Shown: positions 38,416 to 47,100 of the stretch, in pieces
How the letters are laid out: the number at the start of each line of letters is the position of its first letter
Numbering within the stretch: the first letter of the stretch is position 1
Assembly (NCBI RefSeq): GCF_032842945.2
Contig: NZ_CP146606.1
Span: 558,001 to 622,000, forward strand
Reading direction: 5' to 3'
Length of the DNA stretch: 64,000 bases
Source of the DNA: Roseovarius sp. W115
GTDB taxonomy: Bacteria; Pseudomonadota; Alphaproteobacteria; Rhodobacterales; Rhodobacteraceae
Notes under the pieces: generated by a model
Told to the model about the DNA's origin: nothing
The model's database searches: none
Seen by the model: the letters and a program-made list of their open reading frames with translations, nothing else
Made by a program: the position numbers and the translations under genes

Positions 38416-38544
38416 CCATGCGCTCCTTTCACGCTGGCGGACAATGGGCTGGCGCGGGCAGTGCTGCAAGCTTTTTCGGGTTGACGGGCCAAGGCCCCGC
38501 TTCTAAATACGCCTGCACGCCTGAGGCTTTGGCCCCGGGTCAGT

Positions 38545-38628
38545 GGGCGACAGGCCGCAAGGTGTGGCAGGGGACTGTAACTCCCTCGCGGAGACGCACG
38601 CTAGGTTCGATTCCTAGGTCGCCCACCA
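38545..38628 (+). tRNA. tRNA-Tyr (anticodon GTA)
   Basis: A class II tRNA: acceptor GGGCGAC pairs with GTCGCCC, the anticodon loop is CTGTAAC (GTA), a long variable arm follows, the T arm is CTAGG-TTCGATT-CCTAG, and CCA is encoded after discriminator A. Its 3' half is duplicated 161 bp downstream. Confidence 0.93.
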
Positions 38629-38742
38629 CTCCCAAATTCGATACCCTCGTTTCTCTGCCGCAAAACCGATGCGCGGGTTCAAACCAATCGATCCCCCGGA
38701 TCGATTTTGCACACAGGCCCATTGGCAGGGGCCACCTGCGGT

Positions 38743-38792
38743 TCCCTCGCGGAGACGCACGCTAGGTTCGATTCCTAGGTCGCCCACCACTC
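38743..38792 (+). repeat. Duplicated 3' end of tRNA-Tyr (att-like direct repeat)
   Basis: Fifty bases identical to 38582-38631, covering the variable arm, T arm, acceptor 3' strand and CCA of tRNA-Tyr, without the 5' half. Such 3'-end duplications mark integration of elements at tRNA genes. A decayed recombinase follows within 200 bp. Confidence 0.85.
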
Positions 38793-38975
38793 AGTCTTTC
38801 CAAAACTGCAGAAGCCTAGCGCGCTTGCAATAGTGTTTATCTTTCCGTTAGTTGCGAGGCTTCAGAGCGCCAGAGACCTCTCATTTGGCCTCCGATCTGG
38901 CGCAATTCAGGCTGGATTCTAGAAAAGTCTCAGTGCGGTAAGTACGTGTGAAGTCTTGAGGTGCTTTGTGCAGCT

Positions 38976-39886
38976 TCAAAGATGTGGGAAACCGAGTATC
39001 TCGCGTTGTTTTTCCCAATCCAGCGGCATGTCAGGAAGATTCCGTAACGTTTTTGCGCTGAGATCTGATGGCTGGCAACCCTCTAGAATGGCCATCGAGA
39101 TGTCCGGCGCCAGCCAGGCGAGCGGCAGGATTCGGCTGACAGATCCGCTGCACAATCCTTCTCGCTCCGTGATTTGCTGAATGGAGGTTGCTTTCCCATC
39201 GAGGAGTTCGCGAGCCCAACGTTTGGCATCTGCGACAAGTGCTATGAGTTCCGGATCCAGTTGCGCAGCATCATTGGGTGTGATGACAATCGGCTTTGCC
39301 CGACCGTTCTGGCGTTGTTTTGGAACGGGACTTCGCATTCAGCAAGTATCGGAACACAGGGCTCATCCGGCGCTAACGACGCATGCAGATTGAACCGAAT
39401 GCACAGACAGTCCTTGTGCGCATCAATCCGGTCGATCAAACCGAAAAGGCTCTGGGATTTGGTATCGCTGTCGTCTTCGGCAAGCTCTGTGATCCACGCC
39501 TCCGCGCCTGCAGGATGTCGGAGATCGAGGCATCTCTTCCCTCGGCCCGTCTTGCCTGATTTGGCAGCCAGGTCTTGTCGTGCAGACAGTTTTCGAGGCT
39601 GCTGAATACGAGCCGCTCGATCTCCTTAGCAGGCAATCGCTCGACGCCATTGCGATCCTCAGTGCCTGATTTCCTGGAGGTGTAACACCAATAGCGTTTT
39701 GTAAGGGTCAGCCCCCCGCCTGAGCCGCGGTCGCTCCATCGAGCCACCAGAAAACCCACTATCATCGTAGCGCTCCGAAAGCTCCGACCAGCCCTCGTGT
39801 TTCCTCCTTGCGCCCATAGTAACGATCAGAGCATCGGATGCGAGCGTTTTCACCGAACGGACATCTATAGTTGTGCCAAGAGCCAT
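38976..39886 (-). pseudogene. Decayed serine recombinase (large resolvase/integrase)
   Basis: Pieces of one recombinase lie in order on the minus strand in different frames. The resolvase-domain remnant RHEGWS-like KHEGWSELSERYDDSGFSGG and SMERPRL is at about 39700-39840. The zinc-ribbon region (YWCYTSRKSGTEDRNGVERLPAKEIERLV) is at about 39560-39720. LIDRIDAHKDCLCIRFN is at 39360-39440. The C-terminal RSIREI-like helix region (SIQQITEREGLCSGSVSRILPLAWLAPDI, ILGF) is at 38976-39338. The catalytic N-terminus is missing. Multiple frameshifts show real decay rather than a single error. It adjoins the duplicated tRNA end. Confidence 0.75.
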
Positions 39887-40737
39887 CCATTTACCATTGC
39901 AACCAGCGCAGGCTTACGCGGCCTACGCGGGGCGACAAGGTAGTAGCCATCCGTCATAGGCATCGAGTATTCAAAGGGCTGGCAAAGTCGATGCGCGGCA
40001 AGGTCTTCAATGACAAAATCCCGAGCGGTGAGTGCAACACCCTGACCAACAATCGCCGCATCAATGGCCATCGAAGTCTGACTGAACGCCATTGACTTGG
40101 TCTCAAACTCTAGACTGTCTTTGGTCAACGCCTCCAAAAACAAGGGCCAGTGTCCGTGTGTATCCTCTAACAGCATGTGATGAGCCAGGTCAGAAGGTAC
40201 TTTGATTGGGTGTGAGCCAGCCGCCAAATCGGGGTGACACACGGCGATGAGATCGCCCGAAAACAGTTTTTCCGCCACCAGGCCAGGACCGAAAGGCAGC
40301 GTACCTTGCCGGATTGCGATATCTACACCGTCTGTTTGGAAGTTGGCCAGCGCGTTCGATGCGTCAAGACGCACCCGCAGTTCCGGGTGATCTTGGGCCA
40401 ATCTGCCCAGCTTTGGCACCAGCCAGCGTGTAGCAAACGATGGCGTCGTACTGATCGTTACAACAGCGTCTTGCGGCGACAATTGTTCTGTAGCCTCGCC
40501 GATCATGTCAAAGGCGCGCCGGATCGCTGGGAGATAGCCGCGTCCTTCATCGGTAAGGGACAGGCCGCGCGGTTGCCTATCGAACAGTTTGATTTTCAAC
40601 AGTTCTTCTAAACCACGCACCTGTTGTGCGACAGCGCCTTGCGTCACGCCCAATTCATCGGCAGCCAACCGGAAGTTCAGATGACGACCGGAGGCTTCAA
40701 AGGCTTTCAAAGAGTTTAGCGGAGGAAGTTTGCGCAT
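39865..40737 (-). CDS. LysR-family regulator (GcvA-like) of the adjacent catabolic operon
   Basis: The 290-residue protein has an N-terminal helix-turn-helix (LNSLKAFEASGRHLNFRLAADELGVTQGAVAQQVRGLEE) and LFDRQPRGLSLTDEG of the GcvA branch, with a complete effector domain. It is divergent from the SDR-to-ProC operon over 104 bp, so it most likely senses an amino-acid-like substrate of that operon. Its C-terminus overlaps the start of the recombinase remnant, which suggests the recombinase sequence was disrupted up to this edge. Confidence 0.82.
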   Translation of the reverse strand: MRKLPPLNSLKAFEASGRHLNFRLAADELGVTQGAVAQQVRGLEELLKIKLFDRQPRGLSLTDEGRGYLPAIRRAFDMIGEATEQLSPQDAVVTISTTPSFATRWLVPKLGRLAQDHPELRVRLDASNALANFQTDGVDIAIRQGTLPFGPGLVAEKLFSGDLIAVCHPDLAAGSHPIKVPSDLAHHMLLEDTHGHWPLFLEALTKDSLEFETKSMAFSQTSMAIDAAIVGQGVALTARDFVIEDLAAHRLCQPFEYSMPMTDGYYLVAPRRPRKPALVAMVNGWLLAQL

Positions 40738-40841
40738 GCTTTAGAGTCAGTAGATTTTCTACAGCGTTATAGCAGAATTACTGGTTAGTCAAAACTCGTC
40801 AGCGCTATCATGTTGCAGTCAGATAAGCAGGGAGACGGACT

Positions 40842-41549
40842 ATGGCTCAAAACAAAGTAGCAATCATTATGGGTGGCGGCAGTGGCATGGGGGCTGACAG
40901 TGCTCGGCGCCTTGCGGCTGACGGCTTCAACATCGCCATCCTGTCCTCGTCCGGCAAGGGCGAAGCTTTGGCTCAGGAACTGGGCGGTATTGGCCTGACC
41001 GGCACCAACAAATCCAGCAAAGACCTGCAGGCGCTGGTTGATGCCGCCATGGAAAAATGGGGCCGTATCGATGTGCTGGTAAATTCGGCGGGTCATGGTC
41101 CGCGCGCACCGATTTTGGAGATCAGCGATGAAGATTGGCACGAAGGCATGGAGGTCTATTTCCTCAACGCTGTCCGCGCCACTCGGATAGTTGCTCCAAT
41201 TATGATTGCGCAGAAATCCGGCACGATCATCAATATCTCGACCTTCGCTGCTTTCGAACCCGATCCGGTTTTCCCGACCTCGGGCGTCATGCGCGCTGGT
41301 CTGGCCGCTTACAGCAAACTGTTTGCTGATAAATACGCTGCTGAAAATGTGCGCATGAACAATGTGTTACCCGGATTCATCGACAGTTTGCCTGAAAACG
41401 CGGATTTCATGGCCAAGATTCCTATGGGCCGCTATGGCCGTTCGTATGACGAAATCGCCGCGACAGTGGCCTTCCTTGCGTCCGAAGGCGGCGCTTACAT
41501 CACGGGTCAGAACATCCGTGTTGATGGTGGTATCACCCGCTCAGTCTGA
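40842..41549 (+). CDS. Short-chain dehydrogenase/reductase family protein with altered active site
   Basis: The 235-residue protein has the cofactor loop GGGSGMG (11-17), the NSAG motif at about 81-84, and Ser133 in INIST. At the place of the catalytic Tyr-x3-Lys it has Ser147 and Arg151 (TSGVMRAGL), then the usual ADKYAAENVRMNNVLPGF and TGQNIRVDGG. The altered pair suggests a non-standard reductase or a non-catalytic role. First gene of a six-gene operon; GGGAG precedes its ATG. Divergent LysR likely controls it. Confidence 0.82.
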   Translation: MAQNKVAIIMGGGSGMGADSARRLAADGFNIAILSSSGKGEALAQELGGIGLTGTNKSSKDLQALVDAAMEKWGRIDVLVNSAGHGPRAPILEISDEDWHEGMEVYFLNAVRATRIVAPIMIAQKSGTIINISTFAAFEPDPVFPTSGVMRAGLAAYSKLFADKYAAENVRMNNVLPGFIDSLPENADFMAKIPMGRYGRSYDEIAATVAFLASEGGAYITGQNIRVDGGITRSV

Positions 41550-41580
41550 TCCGAGCCTTAGTCAAAAGAGAATCCAAATC

Positions 41581-42831
41581 ATGAAACCGAATTCCAAAGA
41601 TTCCTCGTGGGAGATGAACCTTCCAGCGTTTTCCACAAAGCCGAAACACGGGCGGTATGATGTCGTGATCATCGGTGGAGCAACCATGGGAGCCTGTACG
41701 GCTTGGTTCCTGGCGTCCAATCAGGATTTCAAGGGCAAGGTGTTGGTTGTTGAGCCTGATCCGACATTCTCCAAGGCGCAGACTGGTGCATCCAACAACT
41801 GTATGCGTCAGCAGTTTGCAAATCCAATCAACGTCAAGATCGGGCAATACGCGGCAGATTTTGTGCGCAACTTTCGCGAAAATCTGGGCGGCGACCCTAA
41901 GGTGCCCGAGCTGAGCATTCGCAACTTCGGCTATCTTTACTTGTCCGACAATGCGGACCTGACAAAGGTTCTGCAACGTGACCAGAGCGTGCAGGAAGAA
42001 TGCGGAGCTGGCACCAAAATGGTCACAGCTGATCAGATCGCTGCAAGCTATCCATTTTACAAGCTGGACGACATCGAAGCAGGCAGCCTGAACACCGAGA
42101 ACGAAGGCTACTACAACGCGCCCCTGATGGTTGAATGGCTGATCAAGAAGTCGATTGAGAAGGGTGTTGACTACGTCCAGAACGCGGTGACGGCGATTGG
42201 ACGTGAAGGCAACAAAGTGACAAACGTGACCCTTGCCTCGGGTGAGACCATTGAGGCCGGTGCGATCGTCAATGCCTCAGGCACCCGCGCTGGCATTGTG
42301 GCGGATATGGCGGGGCTCAAGCTCGATATCCAATCCAAGCGGCGCTATACGTTCATCTTCCGTGCCAAGGAACCGCTGGACCGTGATCTGCCGTTGACCA
42401 TCGACCCGACAGGTGTGCATTTCCGCCAGTTTGGGGATGACTATCTTGTCGGCTGCCCTCCGCTGGGCGAGGATGCCACGGTAGATGTGGATGACTTCTC
42501 GGCCGAGGAAACCATCTGGGAAGACAAGGTGCATCCGATCATCTCGAACCGCATCCCGCAGTTCAAGGATGTCGAGATCATCGACTTCTGGATCGGGCAT
42601 TACGACTTTAACACGTTCGACTATAATGTTGTTATCGGACCGCATGATGAAGTGTCGAATTTTCACTTCACCAACGGGTCTTCGGGCCATGGGTCACAAC
42701 AGGGACCAGCTGTAGGCCGCGGTGTGGCCGAACAGATCATCTACGGCGAGTTTCGTTCCATGGATCTGTCACCCTTCCTGTACGAGCGTTTCGCCAAAGG
42801 CGAACGGGTTGTCGAACGCGCGGTGATTTGA
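41581..42831 (+). CDS. FAD-dependent oxidoreductase, DAO family (D-amino acid/sarcosine-type)
   Basis: The 416-residue protein has the FAD-binding start YDVVIIGGATMGACTAWFLASNQDFKGKVLVVEPD and a C-terminal GSSGHGSQQGPAVGRGVAEQI typical of the DAO fold. It oxidises an amine or amino acid and gives the imine; the exact substrate is open. The ATG at 41581 lies 31 bp after the SDR stop. In the operon it is one of two DAO enzymes, which together with the racemase-like and DapA-like proteins point to imino-acid catabolism. Confidence 0.8.
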   Translation: MKPNSKDSSWEMNLPAFSTKPKHGRYDVVIIGGATMGACTAWFLASNQDFKGKVLVVEPDPTFSKAQTGASNNCMRQQFANPINVKIGQYAADFVRNFRENLGGDPKVPELSIRNFGYLYLSDNADLTKVLQRDQSVQEECGAGTKMVTADQIAASYPFYKLDDIEAGSLNTENEGYYNAPLMVEWLIKKSIEKGVDYVQNAVTAIGREGNKVTNVTLASGETIEAGAIVNASGTRAGIVADMAGLKLDIQSKRRYTFIFRAKEPLDRDLPLTIDPTGVHFRQFGDDYLVGCPPLGEDATVDVDDFSAEETIWEDKVHPIISNRIPQFKDVEIIDFWIGHYDFNTFDYNVVIGPHDEVSNFHFTNGSSGHGSQQGPAVGRGVAEQIIYGEFRSMDLSPFLYERFAKGERVVERAVI

Positions 42832-42882
42832 AAGATATGAAAGCCCCGACTTTGTCTGCGGCTAGGACCAAGGATTATTCAA

Positions 42883-43773
42883 ATGAGCTACAATGTAAAA
42901 CTCTCTGGCGTCATGCCAGCGCTCGTGACGCCTTTTGATGAGACGGGCAAGATCGACTTTAACGCTTTCGAAAAATTGATGTCCCATTTCCGCGAGGCTG
43001 GGGTAAGCGGTTGGGTTCCCAACGGCTCAACCGGTGAATACTTCTCACAATCGACTGAGGAGCGACGTGCAGTTCTGCAATTTATCAAAGAATACGCAAA
43101 TGATGATGAAATCCTTGTAGCGGGAACCAACGCGCCTGCGACCCGCGAGGTGATCGAGCAAACCGCATTGGCCAAGGAAATCGGTTATGACAACGTCCTG
43201 TTGGCTCCGCCTTTCTATACACGCCCGACGCAGGAAGAGCTGATCAAACACTATGAGACAGTTTTAGATGAGGTAGACGTAAACCTAGTGCTTTATTCTT
43301 ATCCACTAAAGGATGGAGCGGATATCAGCTTTGAATTGCTGGATCACTTTGCGGACAATCCAAGGGTCATTGGCATCAAGGAAAGCTCGGGGGTTTTGCA
43401 ACGCGCCATCGACATTTCATCGCGCTACGAAGGTAGAATACAGCTGATTTCCGGATCGGATGACATTGCTCTCGATTTCATGTTCTGGGGTGCGGACAGT
43501 TGGATTTGTGGCCCGTCGAATTGTATGGCAAATGCTTGTTGTGAACTGGATCGTGCGTTCAAGGCTGGTGAATTGGCCAAAGCGAAAGGGATCATGAAGA
43601 CGCTTTATCGCGCTATGAACATCCTTGAATCCGGCAAGTTTGTGCAAAAAATCAAGTATGGCTGCGAACTTCAGGGCTTGCCCGTTGGCGAGTGCCGCGC
43701 ACCGCTGGGACCGCTTACTGAAACAGAGAAAGCCGAGCTGCGCACCGCGATGGAACCACTCCTGAACGGGTAA
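42883..43773 (+). CDS. DapA/N-acetylneuraminate lyase family protein (possible hydroxyproline-pathway deaminase)
   Basis: The 296-residue TIM barrel keeps the family residues: Thr50 in NGSTGE, Tyr138 in VLYSYP, and the Schiff-base Lys166 in GIKESSG. The family includes dihydrodipicolinate synthase, sugar-acid lyases and the 1-pyrroline-4-hydroxy-2-carboxylate deaminase of hydroxyproline use. The neighbours favour the last, but the sequence alone does not decide. AAGGA precedes the ATG. Confidence 0.75.
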   Translation: MSYNVKLSGVMPALVTPFDETGKIDFNAFEKLMSHFREAGVSGWVPNGSTGEYFSQSTEERRAVLQFIKEYANDDEILVAGTNAPATREVIEQTALAKEIGYDNVLLAPPFYTRPTQEELIKHYETVLDEVDVNLVLYSYPLKDGADISFELLDHFADNPRVIGIKESSGVLQRAIDISSRYEGRIQLISGSDDIALDFMFWGADSWICGPSNCMANACCELDRAFKAGELAKAKGIMKTLYRAMNILESGKFVQKIKYGCELQGLPVGECRAPLGPLTETEKAELRTAMEPLLNG

Positions 43774-43852
43774 TCCTATTAAGGGTGGTGCACACGGTCC
43801 CTGCGGTGTCATGAGGATCGCTTCAAGCTAAACCAAATGGCAAGAACCTTTA

Positions 43853-45103
43853 ATGGATTCAAGCAAACCTCAAAAAACGATCGTGGTAGGCGCCGGTGTG
43901 ATCGGAACAGCTATTGCGTACGAGTTGCAAAAACGCGGCCATAGCGTGACGCTTGTGGATCGGGACGCGCCGGGTAACGGAGCTTCTTATGGAAACATGG
44001 GCTCGGTCGCCGTGACCGAGTTTATGCCTGTTGCGCGTGCCTCTACCTGGAAACAAATCCCCGGCTGGCTGGTTAATCCAAAGGGTCCGATCCGTGTCAG
44101 CCCAACTTACATGCCCCGTTTAATCCCATGGTTCGTGCGCTTTCTCGCCGCCAGTCGTCCGTCGGTCGTGCAGCGTTTGGAGGCCGCAGGTGCAGCCCTT
44201 TGCGAACGGTCATTGGAGGACACCAGAGCTCTGTTGGCCGAACTCGACATGACAGAGCATATTTCGACAGCCGGGTGCCTTTCTCTTTATGCCAATGACC
44301 AAGAATACGAAGCTGACCGGGAACGCATAGAAATGCTGGATCGGTTTGGTTTTGACTATGAGGTTCTGGATGCAAATGCGCTTCGTGCAATGGAGCCTGA
44401 AGTTACTCACAACATCTCCAAGGCAATACTTCTACCCGACAACCGAACTGTGGCTGATCCACACAAGCTTGTCCTCGGTTTGTTTCAGGGGTTTCGCGGG
44501 TTGGGCGGCACATTCCGCACGGCAGAAGTGACTGGATTTGAACGCAGCGACCGGATCAATGGCGTATTACTTGGCGATGGCGAAATCGTTTACGCCGATC
44601 AGGTGATCCTGTCTGCTGGAGCCTTTACTGCCCGCCTATCCAAATTGTTAAACGAACCTATGCCGCTGGAAACAGAGCGTGGGTATCATACGCAGATCAT
44701 GGCGCCAGGAATCGAACTGACCCATTCGATTATTTGGCCAGCAAAGGCTTTTATGGTCAGTCCGACTGCAGGCGGCATTCGTGTTGGCGGTACGGTCGAA
44801 ATGGCCGGTCTTGACGCGCCACCCGACTATCGACGTTCAAAGGTCACCGTGCATCGTGCACGCGAAGCACTACCAAAACTTGAAGTTCAAGAATTTGCTG
44901 AGTGGATGGGACATCGGCCCGCCTTTCCCGATACAATTCCAGTAATGTCAGCCTCTGTGAAAACAGCGGGTGTGTTCTATGCCACAGGTCATGGTCATCT
45001 GGGTTTGACCCATGCTGCGACTTGCGCCCGTCTGATGAGCGATCTGGTCACCGGCGTGAAACCCGCAATCGACCTGGAACCATATAGAGTTGATCGGTTT
45101 TGA
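43853..45103 (+). CDS. FAD-dependent D-amino-acid dehydrogenase (DadA/D-hydroxyproline dehydrogenase-like)
   Basis: The 416-residue protein has the Rossmann start TIVVGAGVIGTAIAYELQKRGHSVTLVDRD and NGASYGNMGSVA, typical of DadA-like enzymes. It ends with FYATGHGHLGLTHAATCARLMSDLVTG, the conserved C-terminal FAD contact. DadA-type enzymes oxidise D-amino acids, including cis-4-hydroxy-D-proline, to imines with a quinone or dye acceptor. It is followed 21 bp later by a proline-racemase family gene, the usual pairing in hydroxyproline catabolism. Confidence 0.8.
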   Translation: MDSSKPQKTIVVGAGVIGTAIAYELQKRGHSVTLVDRDAPGNGASYGNMGSVAVTEFMPVARASTWKQIPGWLVNPKGPIRVSPTYMPRLIPWFVRFLAASRPSVVQRLEAAGAALCERSLEDTRALLAELDMTEHISTAGCLSLYANDQEYEADRERIEMLDRFGFDYEVLDANALRAMEPEVTHNISKAILLPDNRTVADPHKLVLGLFQGFRGLGGTFRTAEVTGFERSDRINGVLLGDGEIVYADQVILSAGAFTARLSKLLNEPMPLETERGYHTQIMAPGIELTHSIIWPAKAFMVSPTAGGIRVGGTVEMAGLDAPPDYRRSKVTVHRAREALPKLEVQEFAEWMGHRPAFPDTIPVMSASVKTAGVFYATGHGHLGLTHAATCARLMSDLVTGVKPAIDLEPYRVDRF

Positions 45104-45124
45104 CCGGGCCTAACGGAGAAAATC

Positions 45125-46141
45125 ATGCACTGGAAACGCACCCTTCAAACTGTGGATGTTCACTGCGCTGGTGAGGTCGGACGGGTCATTACCGGCGGCG
45201 TTCTCGACATCCCCGGTGACACCATGTCTGCCAAACTGGCACATATTAACGATGTTGATGACAGCCTGCGCCGGTGGCTTTGCTCGGAACCACGCGGCGC
45301 TGCGAACCATTCTTTTGTTCTGATCACCCCAGCATGCCATCCAGATGCAAATTTTGGCATGATCATCCTACAGACCGATCAGGCCCATGCCATGTCCGGA
45401 TCAAATTCCATGTGTGCCGTCACGGCTATTTTAGAAACAGGGATGATGGAGATAATCGAGCCAGAAACCCTGGTCACACTCGATACAGCATCCGGCCTCG
45501 TGTGCGCGACAGCAACCTGCAAGGATGGTAAAGTGGTCGGCGTTAGTCTCGACATGCCTGCATCATTCGTAGCGCTACCGGATGGAACCGTTGAAACGCC
45601 GCTTTGGGGTACAGTGACCTATGATCTTTGCTTTGGCGGCGTGTTTTATGCGCTCGTCGATGTCGATCAGATCGGGCTGTCGATCGCCCCTAAGAACGCG
45701 CGGCTATTGGCGGAAAAAGGCGTTGAGTTGCGGGATATCATCGCGGCAAAGACCAAGATTTTTCACCCTGAATTTCCAGCAATTCACGGGCTGGCTTACG
45801 TCATGTTTCGATCCATTGAAGAAGACGGGGCGATACGCACTTGCACCACTTTGAAACCCGCGCGAGCCGATCGGTCGCCTTGTGGGACGGGAACCAATTC
45901 AACAGTGGCGTTATTGCATTCAAAGGGAGAAATGCGCTCCGGCGATACACTCACAACTCGTTCAATTATTGACGGCGAGTTTCAGGCCGAATTGCTGGGC
46001 GCGACACAAGTCGGACAATTTCCTGGTAGCCGGGTCCGGATAGAAGGGCAATGTTGGATCTATGGTATTTCTCAAATTGGGCTTGATCCCAGTGACCCTT
46101 TTCCAACTGGTTTCATTCTTTCTGATACGTGGGGCGGATAG
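45125..46141 (+). CDS. Proline racemase superfamily protein with Ser/Cys active-site pair
   Basis: The 338-residue protein has both half-site motifs. The first catalytic position is Ser91 (MSGSN, where proline racemase has MCG) and the second is Cys243 (DRSPCGTGT). Proline racemase and many hydroxyproline epimerases are Cys/Cys; the trans-3-hydroxyproline dehydratase branch is usually Cys/Thr. The Ser/Cys type is therefore a distinct member whose reaction (epimerase or dehydratase on a hydroxyproline) is not fixed. GGAGA precedes the ATG. Confidence 0.78.
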   Translation: MHWKRTLQTVDVHCAGEVGRVITGGVLDIPGDTMSAKLAHINDVDDSLRRWLCSEPRGAANHSFVLITPACHPDANFGMIILQTDQAHAMSGSNSMCAVTAILETGMMEIIEPETLVTLDTASGLVCATATCKDGKVVGVSLDMPASFVALPDGTVETPLWGTVTYDLCFGGVFYALVDVDQIGLSIAPKNARLLAEKGVELRDIIAAKTKIFHPEFPAIHGLAYVMFRSIEEDGAIRTCTTLKPARADRSPCGTGTNSTVALLHSKGEMRSGDTLTTRSIIDGEFQAELLGATQVGQFPGSRVRIEGQCWIYGISQIGLDPSDPFPTGFILSDTWGG

Positions 46142-46144
46142 AAA

Positions 46145-46930
46145 ATGAGGTTTGGCTTTATCGGCACAGGCGTTATCACCGAGGCAATCATTTTGGGAAT
46201 GCTCAAGGCCGACTACCCCGTTGATGAGATTGTTGTGTCAGCGAGGACTAAGAGTGTTTCGAAGCGGTTGGCAAAGGCTTCGGACAAAATTCGCATTTGT
46301 GAAAACAACGCAGATATTGTCAACGCTGCCGACTTGTTGTTCTTAGCGGTGCTTCCGCAAGACGCTGAACATGTACTTGTGCCGCTCGAGTTTTCCCCTG
46401 AACAAAAGATTGTCAGCTTGATCGCCACGATCCCTATTGCGCAGCTGCAAGAGTGGACGCGTCACGATGCAATCATTTGTCGAGCCATCCCTTTGCCGTC
46501 AGTCGCAGACTTGACCGGCGTCACGGCTGTATTCCCTCCACTCGACGCCGCAATGGGTCTTTTCCAAGAACTGGGAACTGCCATTCCGGCAAACACAATC
46601 GAAGAGTTTGACTCCTTCGCTGTCGCAAGCGGCATGATGGGGCTCTACTTTGGTTTTGCAGAGTGCGCAGCCCAGTGGCTTTGCACTCAGGGCACAGACT
46701 ATAGAGGAGCTCGGGCTTATCTCAGCACTATGCTTCTTGGCCTTGCAAATACGGCATTCCAATCACCGGATGAAAGCTATGAAGAATTCCGCCTGCGCCA
46801 TACGACTCCTGGTGGTCTGAACGATCAGATGTTTCGGCGTTTTGTCGACGAGGGCGGGGAAAATGCTTTGTCACATGCATGCCAAAGCGTTGCGGAACGA
46901 ATTCGCAAAAACCACTATTCCCAGGATTAG
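46145..46930 (+). CDS. Pyrroline-5-carboxylate reductase-like (ProC family) protein
   Basis: The 261-residue protein has the NAD(P) loop GFIGTGVITEAI at the N-terminus, LFLAVLPQDAEHVL and RAIPLPSVADLTGVTAVFPP. It ends with the dimerisation domain motif TTPGGLNDQMFRRFVDEGG. It starts 3 bp after the racemase stop, so they are coupled. A reductase for a cyclic imine from the operon is the likely role. Last gene of the operon; its end overlaps a methyltransferase fragment on the other strand. Confidence 0.78.
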   Translation: MRFGFIGTGVITEAIILGMLKADYPVDEIVVSARTKSVSKRLAKASDKIRICENNADIVNAADLLFLAVLPQDAEHVLVPLEFSPEQKIVSLIATIPIAQLQEWTRHDAIICRAIPLPSVADLTGVTAVFPPLDAAMGLFQELGTAIPANTIEEFDSFAVASGMMGLYFGFAECAAQWLCTQGTDYRGARAYLSTMLLGLANTAFQSPDESYEEFRLRHTTPGGLNDQMFRRFVDEGGENALSHACQSVAERIRKNHYSQD

Positions 46931-47100
46931 CCTACGGCCTTGTCGGCGGTGCCGTCTGAAACCGGGAGGTTATCCGCTACACCCGCTGCGAACTCCACGT
47001 TCTCGTGCCCCTGGCAGCGGTCTTTTCCGGCCTTCAGCATGTCCTCACTGAGATCAACGCCAATGTTCTTGCCTGTGGCTGCCAACGGCCACGCTGTTAC
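46927..47100 (-). pseudogene. Fragment of a SAM-dependent methyltransferase
   Basis: The minus strand encodes ATGKNIGVDLSEDMLKAGKDRC, NVEFAAGVADNLPVSDGTADKAVG, which fits motifs I and II of class I methyltransferases of the arsenite/ubiquinone type. The rest of the gene is absent on both sides; the fragment ends against the end of the catabolic operon. It looks like a remnant left by rearrangement. Confidence 0.6.

Noticed and set aside
38743..38792. A second tRNA-Tyr gene
   Set aside because: Only the 3' part is present; acceptor 5' strand, D arm and anticodon arm are missing, so it cannot fold as a tRNA.
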